A program made the translations under genes and the position numbers. From a bacterium (GTDB taxonomy: Bacteria > UBP6 > JAFGXH01), in contig JAFGXH010000277.1 in NCBI GenBank assembly GCA_016936735.1, positions 1 to 36,820 on the forward strand: 36,820 bases of DNA, in the 5' to 3' direction. Positions within the stretch are counted from its first letter, which is position 1. Every line of letters starts with the position of its first letter. The notes below the pieces were generated by a model that was given only the letters and a program-made list of their open reading frames with translations, did not search any database and had not been told where the DNA came from. This document shows, one piece after another, positions 8,310 through 16,037 of the stretch.

Positions 8310-10523
8310 ATGTTTTTTATTTTTATTATATTCTCTTTAGTTTCAAATCCTATTGATGAGATAACATCAATTTTAAAGGATATAAAACCATACTACAGCA
8401 ATTTAACTCTTCCAAAATCTATTGAAACAGATTTTAAAGAGAATCAAAACCAATTTTTTACAATAACATCTCAATTTTTAGATAAATATCCATTAAATCC
8501 AACCAATTATAGGATTATTTTTTTGCGTGGATATCTTTATCATCAAAAAAAAGATTTTCAAAATAGTATAATAGAGTTTAAAAAAATATTAGGAGTTTAT
8601 ACAGAGTTACAGGACTATATTCTATTTTATCTTGGTGAAGGGTATGAATCAACAGGAGAGATATTAAAAGCCTATCAAGCTTATGCTCTTATAACTGAGA
8701 GTTCTAATTTTTTTGGAAGGGCAATAAAAAGAAAAATTGATATTCTTTTTTCACTAAAACGTTTTGAGGAGATAAGGATTTTTTTTAATAGAGAGAGTCA
8801 GCTTTTAGAGGATTTATCTTTTAGTATGATATATGCAAAAACATTAATTGAGCTAAAACAGGAGGATGAGGCAATTCTTCAACTAAAAAAAATATGGTTT
8901 CAATCACAAAATGAGGTGAAATTAGAGGTAGAGGGGATTTTAAAAAAATTTGAGCAAAATGGCAAACAGATTGCAAAAATATCTGCTCTTGAGAGTTATA
9001 ATAGATGTGAGTATCTTCTTCAAAAGGGGGATTACTTTACTATAAAAAACAGTTTTAAAGTTTCTCAAATAGTCTCCAATATAACTTCAGCAAGAACTGA
9101 TATCTGTATTTTAAAAGCATTTTTATATACTGGTGATTTATCAAAATCATATCAAATAGATAAGTTGAAAAAGATAAAGGAGAAAAAAAATAAGGTTATA
9201 TCCTACTATATTTTATATCTTGACTCTTTAAAATATTTTTATGAAAAAAAATATGATGAGGCTGAAAAAAAATTTTTACAATTGATTGAGGAGTATAAAC
9301 TATATCCAGATAATGAGAGAATTTATGAGTATTTAATTGATTTATATGATAAAAAAGGGGAGTTCGAAAAAAAATACACTATTTTAGATCAATATTTAAA
9401 AGAGTCATATTTTTCAAAAAGAGGATATTATCTAAATAATGCATATTGGTATCATTACAAAAATAAAAAATATAAAAAAGCAATATCATTTATTGATGAG
9501 TATTTAAAACTTTCAGATGAGAGTGATGATTTACGTGATGGAATGAGAGCAAGATACTATCGAATTAAATCAAATTTTTTTCTAAAAAATTATCAACTTG
9601 TTGTTGAAGAGACTATTGAATTAATCTCAGAGGATCCATTGAACTACTACTCATATCTTTCATACTTAATACTAAAAGATAATCCTAAAGAGTTTTCAAA
9701 AGAGTTATTATTAAAAAGTATTAAAGCTGTTAATAAAACTCGTAAATCGGCAGATTTAACACTATTTTATGGTAATAGTAAAATATTAAAAATATATGAG
9801 TTGATAAAACTTCAGCTTTTTGATTTAGGTAAAGCTGAGACTTTTAATTTTTTAAAAGTGGCTAAAACAGATATAGAGTATTTATCATCAGCACTTTTTT
9901 TTGAGGAGTTAAATCTATATAGAAGTTCAAGAAATGTCTATTTTAGAGAGTTAAGAAAATTATCATTTTTTAAAAGTTACAAAGATTTTATAACTTTCTG
10001 GCAATCTTTTTATCCAAAAAAATATAATAATGATGTTACAAATGCTTCAAAAAAATATAATGTTCCAACATCATTCATTTGGGGAATAATGAGAGAGGAG
10101 AGTGCCTATAATCCTTTTGCAAAATCTGTTTCAGATGCCTATGGTTTAATGCAACTTTTATACTCTACTGCACAAGAGACAGCCGATAGAATAAATATGA
10201 GACTTGGATCATATAATGATTTATATAAACCAGAGATAAACATACCTCTTGGAACAAAATATCTCTCTGTGTTATTAAATATGTTTTCAAATAATTTCTA
10301 TTATACTGCTGCATCCTATAATGGGGGAGCAACCAATGTAAAGCGTTGGATATCATCTGCTCCTGAAAATCAGGATATTTATGATTTTTCAGAGGATATT
10401 CCTTTTGAGGAGACTAATCGATATATATATAAAGTTATAGGATCCTATCATACATATCAGCTTTTGTATGAAAACTCATTTAAACTTTATGGTGTTGATA
10501 TTATAAAAGAGTTTTTTGAATAG
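8310..10523 (+). CDS. slt: Soluble lytic murein transglycosylase, Slt70-like
   Basis: Cleaves peptidoglycan glycan strands with formation of 1,6-anhydro-muropeptides in the periplasm. At 737 aa it has the Slt layout: a long helical superhelix of TPR-like repeats (about residues 30-560) and a C-terminal SLT catalytic domain. The catalytic motif is ESAYNP, with Glu at about 597, followed by AYGLMQLLYSTA, the NIPLGTKYL segment and AASYNGGATNVKRW, all diagnostic of family 1A transglycosylases. The N-terminus MFFIFIIFSLVSNP is hydrophobic but lacks the usual basic residues of a signal peptide. An in-frame stop just upstream and the GGA ribosome site still make this ATG the only reasonable start. 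It probably works with the nearby PBP1A in wall growth and turnover. Confidence 0.92.
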   Translation: MFFIFIIFSLVSNPIDEITSILKDIKPYYSNLTLPKSIETDFKENQNQFFTITSQFLDKYPLNPTNYRIIFLRGYLYHQKKDFQNSIIEFKKILGVYTELQDYILFYLGEGYESTGEILKAYQAYALITESSNFFGRAIKRKIDILFSLKRFEEIRIFFNRESQLLEDLSFSMIYAKTLIELKQEDEAILQLKKIWFQSQNEVKLEVEGILKKFEQNGKQIAKISALESYNRCEYLLQKGDYFTIKNSFKVSQIVSNITSARTDICILKAFLYTGDLSKSYQIDKLKKIKEKKNKVISYYILYLDSLKYFYEKKYDEAEKKFLQLIEEYKLYPDNERIYEYLIDLYDKKGEFEKKYTILDQYLKESYFSKRGYYLNNAYWYHYKNKKYKKAISFIDEYLKLSDESDDLRDGMRARYYRIKSNFFLKNYQLVVEETIELISEDPLNYYSYLSYLILKDNPKEFSKELLLKSIKAVNKTRKSADLTLFYGNSKILKIYELIKLQLFDLGKAETFNFLKVAKTDIEYLSSALFFEELNLYRSSRNVYFRELRKLSFFKSYKDFITFWQSFYPKKYNNDVTNASKKYNVPTSFIWGIMREESAYNPFAKSVSDAYGLMQLLYSTAQETADRINMRLGSYNDLYKPEINIPLGTKYLSVLLNMFSNNFYYTAASYNGGATNVKRWISSAPENQDIYDFSEDIPFEETNRYIYKVIGSYHTYQLLYENSFKLYGVDIIKEFFE

Positions 10524-10663
10524 TTCTACTATTCTGTTTATATTTACAATATTTTTTATTGCATATAATTTCAGTAAATCAAAACCACATTGTTTATTAT
10601 TTTTTTTATTTTTACTCAAAAAATATTGATTTTGATATATTAACCAATTTTTTCATTTTTTTG

Positions 10664-10691
10664 TTGTTTTGTTTTTAATTTATAATATAAT
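10664..10691 (+). promoter_or_regulatory. Promoter for the zinc-ribbon gene
   Basis: Two overlapping TATAAT boxes occur (10681-10686 and 10686-10691), with TTGTTT at 10664-10669 giving a 16-bp spacer to the second. The predicted transcript starts near 10698, beyond the ORF-track ATG at 10694. Confidence 0.5.
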
Positions 10692-10717
10692 CAATGGAAA
10701 CTGTTATTGGAGAAAAT

Positions 10718-11080
10718 ATGACTGGAACTTTTTGGGGTCAAAGAGAGACAACTGTTGTTGTAAAAGATACATCATCTAAAACTTTAAACTCTGTTCAATC
10801 TTTAGCAACAGAACTACAACAACAGGAGAAAAAAATTGATAAATTAATTATGATAAATCAGGCTTTATGGCTTTTTATAAAAGAACATCTTAATTTAACA
10901 GAGGAGGAGTTATTTGCGAAAGTTGAAGAGATTGACCTTCTTGATGGAAAATTGGATGGAAAAGTTAAAATTCAGGCTAAAAAATGCCCTAAATGCGATA
11001 GAGTTGTTAGCTTAAAACATGATAAATGCCTATATTGTGGTGCTGAACATTTAGCTGAAACTATTTTTGAAACTATCTAA
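10718..11080 (+). CDS. Small zinc-ribbon protein of unknown function
   Basis: Starts at the ATG at 10718, which has GGAG six bases before it; the ATG at 10694 lies between the -10 box and the likely transcript start. The 120-aa product has a coiled-coil-like middle (QQQEKKIDKLIMINQALW) and a conserved-looking stretch EEIDLLDGKLDGKV. It ends in a C-terminal zinc ribbon with two knuckles, CPKC and CLYC, 16 residues apart. No signal peptide or membrane segment is seen. From memory, this arrangement (coiled coil, DG-DG, CPxC...CLYCG) occurs as a conserved hypothetical in several bacterial phyla, but I know no function. It is monocistronic, between the transglycosylase and PBP1A. Confidence 0.8.
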   Translation: MTGTFWGQRETTVVVKDTSSKTLNSVQSLATELQQQEKKIDKLIMINQALWLFIKEHLNLTEEELFAKVEEIDLLDGKLDGKVKIQAKKCPKCDRVVSLKHDKCLYCGAEHLAETIFETI

Positions 11081-11181
11081 TAGAAAGTGATTTTATTTAT
11101 TAAGAATAAAAAAAGGAAAAATAAAAAAGTTTTAATTATGAACTTGTTTATTTTTTTAAATATAAAATATTAAATAAATAG

Positions 11182-11210
11182 TTGAAATAAAACTCTATTA
11201 ATTTTATAAA
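11182..11210 (+). promoter_or_regulatory. Promoter for PBP1A
   Basis: TTGAAA (11182-11187), a 17-bp spacer and TATAAA (11205-11210), about 24 bp before the ATG and upstream of the GGAG ribosome site. Confidence 0.65.
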
Positions 11211-11234
11211 GCTATATCTCACTTTGGAGAGTTT

Positions 11235-13583
11235 ATGAAAAAATGGATCAAAAAAATAGTATTAATAATGCTTCTTCTTGGAGTTTTAGGGGTTTTATCT
11301 CTTGTTGGAGTTTTTACATACTTCTCTTATCAGGTTTATGGAGAGGATGAGTTGAAAAATTTCAATCCAGAAACAGCCCTTTTAATGTATGATAGAGATG
11401 ATAGATTAATTGCAATTTTCTCGAAACCAAATAATCGAAAAACACCAATTCCTTATGATAAAATTCCTAAAAAAATTATTGAAGCCTTCACTTCAGTTGA
11501 GGATAAATCGTTTTTTGAACACTCTGGGATTGATTATGTTGGGATTTTAAGAGCTGTTGTAATTGATGTTGTAACCCTTAGTAAAAAACAGGGGGCATCA
11601 ACTATAACTCAACAGGTTGCAAAAAATCTTCTTTTATCTAATGAGAAAACAGTCTCTAGAAAGATAAAAGAGATGATTCTTGCAAAAAGAATTGAAAAAA
11701 TCTTATCAAAAGAGGAGATTCTCTCTCTCTATCTTAATAATATATATTTTGGAAATAGTAATTATGGTATTGTTGAGGCAAGTAGATTCTATTTTAATAA
11801 ATCTTTAGAACAACTATCTCTTGTAGAGATTGCATATCTTGCTGGAGTTCCTAAAAATCCACTAAAATACTCATTAAATAAAAAACCAGAGGAGTCTGAA
11901 AATAGAAAAAATACTGTTTTAAAACGAATGTTACTAACAAACTCTATAACAGAAGATGAATATCAACAGGGATTAAAAACAAAACTAAAATTTGATAATG
12001 GTAGTAGAAAATATTTTGATTCTGCAAGATATTTTACAAATACACTATTTCAACAGTTAAAAAAAGAGTATGGAGAGGCATTTTTATTTCATCACTCCCT
12101 AAAAGTAAAAACATCTTTGGATGCAGAGTATCAAGAGTTTGCAGATAAAGCTATAAAAAATGGTCTTAGAGATTTAAATGAGAGACAGGGAATTCTTAAT
12201 CCATTAAGAATATCTGAAAATCCTGAAAAAGAAAAACTATCAAAAAAAGATTCAATCTGCACAAATTGTGAAGAGGCTATTGTAAAAAAAATAGATGGTT
12301 CTAAAAAATTTGCAACCCTTAAAACATCAAAAAAAGAGGGGATTGTTTTGGAGGATGATTTAAAATGGGTTAAAAAATTTAATCCATTGACATATAGTTT
12401 ACCTCTTCGCTCTATATCCAAAATATTAGAGGAGGATGCAGTTTATTTAGTTCAGGATAGTGGAAAAAACTATGCCTATTTAGACAATGGAAAAATGGTA
12501 ACATATCCTGTTTTCAAAATAGTTCCAGTCCCAGAGGTTCAGGGTGCTCTTTTATCTATAGATACAAAAACAAGAGAAATTGTTGCAATGATTGGTGGTT
12601 TTGATTTTGAACTATCTCAGTTCAATAGAGCAACCCAATCAATAAGACAACCAGGCTCTGTTTTTAAACCATTTGTTTATGCTGCTGCCATTAAATATTT
12701 TAGATATAATCCTGCAACAATAGTTTATGACCTTCCAGAGATATTTAAAGAGGATGGAAAACAGAAATGGATTCCTCAAAATTTTAAAAAAATGTCATTT
12801 CAAAAAGAGATGACTCTAAAAGAGGCCTTAACTCAATCTGTTAATATGGTTTCAGTAAAACTTCTTGATAAATTTGTTAGAGAGAACAGTTTTGATGATT
12901 TTTTTAAATGGATTCAATCTTTTGGAATTACAACAAATCTAGAAAAAACATATACATTAGCTCTTGGTTCTCTTGGTGTAAGATTGTTTGAAATAACAAA
13001 TGCAATAGCAACCTTCCCATCTTATGGTGTTTATAAAGCCCCCCAAACTCTACTATCAATGGAGAACTCAATTGGTCAAAAAATTGAGATTCCAAAATCG
13101 GAAGAGAGAGAGGTATTAACAAAAGAGGAGAGCTATTTAATGATTGATATGATGAAATCAGTTGTCTCCTCTGGTACTGCAAGAAGAGCTGCTGCATTGA
13201 AAGTTCCTACAGGTGGAAAAACAGGAACAACAAATAGTAATAGAAACACTTGGTTTGTTGGATTTACAGAGAATATTACAACAGGTGTTTGGGTTGGTTT
13301 TGATGATATGAAACCACTAGGAAATAGTGAACAGGGTGGTAGAACTGCTGCACCAATATGGTTAGATTATATGAAGGATTTAGTAAAAGTTGAAAAACAG
13401 GAAGATTTTTCTGTTCCAGAAAATATTGTTTTTGAATATGCAAATCCTAAAACAGGTTTATTGGTTTCTGAATCTAATCCAAATAAAAAAAGATATCCAT
13501 TTATTAAAGATGAAACTCCCGAAAAAGAGAGTGATTCAACATATATTGATACGAATGCAATTCTACAGGGAACAGATGATTAA
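11235..13583 (+). CDS. mrcA: Class A penicillin-binding protein 1A
   Basis: Bifunctional peptidoglycan synthase anchored in the inner membrane with its catalytic domains in the periplasm. The 782-aa protein has a basic start and one membrane helix (about 8-32). A GT51 glycosyltransferase domain follows, with the catalytic EDKSFFEH at 89-96, QGASTITQQVAKN, and the KEEILSLYLNNIYFG segment. Next is an insert/OB-like region, including CTNCE at about 342, and then the transpeptidase. In the transpeptidase the SxxK motif is SVFK (Ser475-Lys478), SxN is SVN in TQSVNMVSVKL, and KTG sits in TGGKTGTTNSN. All catalytic motifs are intact. It has its own promoter and GGAG site. The symbol is used in the broad sense; ponA is an equally valid name. 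Confidence 0.95.
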   Translation: MKKWIKKIVLIMLLLGVLGVLSLVGVFTYFSYQVYGEDELKNFNPETALLMYDRDDRLIAIFSKPNNRKTPIPYDKIPKKIIEAFTSVEDKSFFEHSGIDYVGILRAVVIDVVTLSKKQGASTITQQVAKNLLLSNEKTVSRKIKEMILAKRIEKILSKEEILSLYLNNIYFGNSNYGIVEASRFYFNKSLEQLSLVEIAYLAGVPKNPLKYSLNKKPEESENRKNTVLKRMLLTNSITEDEYQQGLKTKLKFDNGSRKYFDSARYFTNTLFQQLKKEYGEAFLFHHSLKVKTSLDAEYQEFADKAIKNGLRDLNERQGILNPLRISENPEKEKLSKKDSICTNCEEAIVKKIDGSKKFATLKTSKKEGIVLEDDLKWVKKFNPLTYSLPLRSISKILEEDAVYLVQDSGKNYAYLDNGKMVTYPVFKIVPVPEVQGALLSIDTKTREIVAMIGGFDFELSQFNRATQSIRQPGSVFKPFVYAAAIKYFRYNPATIVYDLPEIFKEDGKQKWIPQNFKKMSFQKEMTLKEALTQSVNMVSVKLLDKFVRENSFDDFFKWIQSFGITTNLEKTYTLALGSLGVRLFEITNAIATFPSYGVYKAPQTLLSMENSIGQKIEIPKSEEREVLTKEESYLMIDMMKSVVSSGTARRAAALKVPTGGKTGTTNSNRNTWFVGFTENITTGVWVGFDDMKPLGNSEQGGRTAAPIWLDYMKDLVKVEKQEDFSVPENIVFEYANPKTGLLVSESNPNKKRYPFIKDETPEKESDSTYIDTNAILQGTDD

Positions 13584-13718
13584 TTTATCATTTATATTAT
13601 TAAATAGTTTACAAATAGAACTATTTTAGTAAATATAGTCACAAATCTTTTACAAAAAAAAATATTGATTATTTCCTAATATACCGCTAAAGTGTTGAAT
13701 TGTATTTTGGGGTGTATT

Positions 13719-15839
13719 ATGCAGAAAATTTTAGTGTTCTTAACTCTTTTAATGGCCTCTATGCTTTTTGCAGATCCAAAAGAGTGGACTATTATGGTTT
13801 TTGTAAATGGGGACAATGATCTTGATAGTTATGCATTTGAAGATTTGAATGAGATGGAAGAGGTTGGTTCAAATGATTTTATGAATATTATTGTTCAATA
13901 TGATAGATATTCAAGTTATGGTGATGCTAACTGGTCAACAGCAAGAAGATACTATGTTACTCAAGATGATGATATGAGTTCAATTAGTTCAACCCTTATT
14001 CAAGATATTGGAGAGGTTGATTCAGGAGATAAACAGAGTGTTGTAAATTTTGTTCAATGGGCTGTAAATGCCTATCCAGCAGAGAAATATGCTCTTGTTT
14101 TATGGGATCATGGTTCAGGATGGGATAAGAAAAAAAAGGGGGCTCTATCTAATCGTTTAAAGGGAATTTCACATGATGAAACAAGTGGCTCTAGTATATC
14201 AGTTGTAAATGGTGATTTAGAGTATATTCTTTCAAAAACTGTTGAATTTATAGGAAAACCACTTGATGTTTTAGGAATGGATGCATGTTTAATGAGTATG
14301 TGGGAGGTTCACTATGTGAGTGCTCCATATGCTCACTATTTTGCAGGAAGCGAAGAGACAGAGGCTGGTTATGGTTGGTTATATAACTCTTGGTTTCAAA
14401 ATTTTGTAGATGGAGAACATACTGCTGAAAATCTTTGTAGACAGGTTTCAGTATCATCAATAGGTTCTGTTGGAGATACTCTTTCTTGTGTGAATTTGCA
14501 AAATTTAACAACTTTAACAACAGCATTAAACAATTTTGCAACAAAATTTTCAAGAGAAAACAGTATTGATGGAGAGATATTAGAGGCCTCTGATGAGGTT
14601 GTAAGAATGTATACAAGAGAACATGCAGACCTTTATGATTTTTTTCAAAAATTAAATAATAAAGTAGATGATTCCGAAATAACTACATATATTAATCCAA
14701 TATTAAGATCTATTCAGAATTTTGTTGTAGAGAATAACACATCAAGCAGTTTTTCTGCAGCAAAAGGGGTTGCAATATATCTTCCAATTGGAACTAATTA
14801 CTATTTTGATAGCAGTTATAATCAAGGAAAATGGAGTGTTGATACCTCTTGGAATGAGTTTATTCAAAAAAGTTTTCAACCAGCCGATGACCATCCAAAT
14901 GAGTATTTTACAGTTGGAGATAATGATAAATTAGATACATCAATAACTGCATCTATTGAGTATAGTGGAGATAAAGATTTTTTCTATTTTGATGCTCTTC
15001 CAAATTATGAATATACATTAGAAACAACATTGTTAACACTTGATGATAGCTATCTTTATCTTTTTGATGAAAATGGATCTGAAATAGCTAGTAATGATGA
15101 CATTACTACTGGTGAAAATAGAGCATCAAGAGTAAAATGGTTAAGTGAAAACTCTCAAAGAGTATATGTAATGGTTAAAGCATATGGGAGTGAAAGTGGA
15201 AGATATACTATAAAAAAAGAGAGTGTAAGTGTTTGTGAACCAACAAATAGTGGTATTGAAATTTGTGATGGTTTAGATAATGATTGTGATGGAGAGATTG
15301 ATAATCAAGATTTAGATCTCTGTGATATAGAGAATGGAACAGGAACATGTTTGGGTGGAAAATGTCTTGTTGATTCTTGTGATGAAAACTTTTATGATAT
15401 AGATAATAAAAGTGAGAATGGTTGTGAATACCAATGTTCATTATCAAATAATTCAGTAGAGATTTGTGATGGATTAGATAATGATTGTAATGGTATTATT
15501 GATAATGGCTCTTTATGTGAATTCAATAATGGTTCTGGAGTTTGTGAAGAAGCATCTTGTGTTTTAAGAGCTTGTAATGATGGTTTTTATAACAATAACT
15601 CATCGTCTGAAGATGGTTGTGAATATCAATGTGAGCCAACAAATGGTGGTTTAGAGATTTGTGATGGTTTAGATAACAACTGTAATGGTAATATTGATGA
15701 AGGTGTTTGTAGAAAAGATGAAAAAGATGATGGTGGTTGTTCATACTCATCATCATCAAATAGCAATTCAGCTATTTTTATTATTCTTTTATCTCTTATC
15801 ATAACTATTTTTAGAAAAAAATTAAAAAATCAAAACTAA
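13719..15839 (+). CDS. Secreted clostripain-family (C11) protease with metal-binding repeats and a sorting-type tail
   Basis: The start is the ATG at 13719 after GGGG; the ORF-track start is a TTG nine codons upstream. Domain order in the 706-aa product: signal peptide (1-18, cut near LFADP); C11 cysteine peptidase with catalytic His131 in LWDHGSGW and Cys190 in GMDACLMS; a prepeptidase C-terminal (PPC-like) beta domain around GDKDFFYF to SGRYTIKKE; and three Cys/Asp-rich EICDGLDND-type repeats, the MopE/putative metal-binding motif common in myxobacterial surface proteins. It ends with GGCSYSSS, a hydrophobic helix and RKKLKNQN. This tail matches the logic of MYXO-CTERM or Synerg-CTERM sorting signals (Cys, membrane helix, basic end), so the protein may be cut and retained at the cell surface. 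Clostripains cleave after Arg; the substrate here is unknown. Confidence 0.88.
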   Translation: MQKILVFLTLLMASMLFADPKEWTIMVFVNGDNDLDSYAFEDLNEMEEVGSNDFMNIIVQYDRYSSYGDANWSTARRYYVTQDDDMSSISSTLIQDIGEVDSGDKQSVVNFVQWAVNAYPAEKYALVLWDHGSGWDKKKKGALSNRLKGISHDETSGSSISVVNGDLEYILSKTVEFIGKPLDVLGMDACLMSMWEVHYVSAPYAHYFAGSEETEAGYGWLYNSWFQNFVDGEHTAENLCRQVSVSSIGSVGDTLSCVNLQNLTTLTTALNNFATKFSRENSIDGEILEASDEVVRMYTREHADLYDFFQKLNNKVDDSEITTYINPILRSIQNFVVENNTSSSFSAAKGVAIYLPIGTNYYFDSSYNQGKWSVDTSWNEFIQKSFQPADDHPNEYFTVGDNDKLDTSITASIEYSGDKDFFYFDALPNYEYTLETTLLTLDDSYLYLFDENGSEIASNDDITTGENRASRVKWLSENSQRVYVMVKAYGSESGRYTIKKESVSVCEPTNSGIEICDGLDNDCDGEIDNQDLDLCDIENGTGTCLGGKCLVDSCDENFYDIDNKSENGCEYQCSLSNNSVEICDGLDNDCNGIIDNGSLCEFNNGSGVCEEASCVLRACNDGFYNNNSSSEDGCEYQCEPTNGGLEICDGLDNNCNGNIDEGVCRKDEKDDGGCSYSSSSNSNSAIFIILLSLIITIFRKKLKNQN
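15257..15720 (+). repeat. Three in-frame Cys/Asp-rich repeats in the clostripain
   Basis: Three copies of EICDGLDN[DN]C[DN]G begin near 15257, 15460 and 15654. The first two are followed by a related Cys-rich linker ending DGCEYQC or NGCEYQC. The spacing is about 195-205 bp. DNA identity is highest in the gatttgtgatggtttagat core, suggesting internal duplication. The paired Cys and Asp residues suggest disulfide-linked calcium or other metal binding, as proposed for MopE-type repeats. Confidence 0.85.
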
Positions 15840-15901
15840 AATAGATCTATTTATTCAAATAATATAATAAAATAAACTTTTCTATTTTTATAAACAAGTA
15901 A

Positions 15902-15935
15902 AGTTTTATTATTCATATATAAAAATAATAAAACT
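15902..15935. other. Perfect 12-bp inverted repeat between the clostripain and the lipoprotein
   Basis: AGTTTTATTATT, a 10-base loop, then AATAATAAAACT. It lies 62 bp after the clostripain stop and about 45 bp before the next promoter. No U-run follows on either strand, so it is not a standard intrinsic terminator; it could be a 3'-end stabilising hairpin or an operator. Confidence 0.45.
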
Positions 15936-15977
15936 CATACCTAAAAATATACAACTTTTGAAACTCTTCAATTTTAT

Positions 15978-16004
15978 TTGACAAAAAGGTCACTTTTGTA
16001 TAAA
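15978..16004 (+). promoter_or_regulatory. Promoter for the Cys-rich lipoprotein
   Basis: Perfect -35 TTGACA (15978-15983) with TATAAA at 15999-16004 (15-bp spacer), or TAAAGT two bases on (17-bp spacer). The start codon at 16038 follows GGAGGGG. Confidence 0.6.
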
Positions 16005-16037
16005 GTGTAATGATTACATTTCGTTATGGAGGGGTAA

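Noticed and set aside
13584-13718. Riboswitch or leader RNA before the clostripain
   Set aside because: The region is AT-rich with only short weak pairings; I could not match a known riboswitch core.
15257-15720. Regularly spaced repeats as a possible CRISPR array
   Set aside because: There are only three copies, in frame, differing in sequence, and they encode a known Cys/Asp protein motif.
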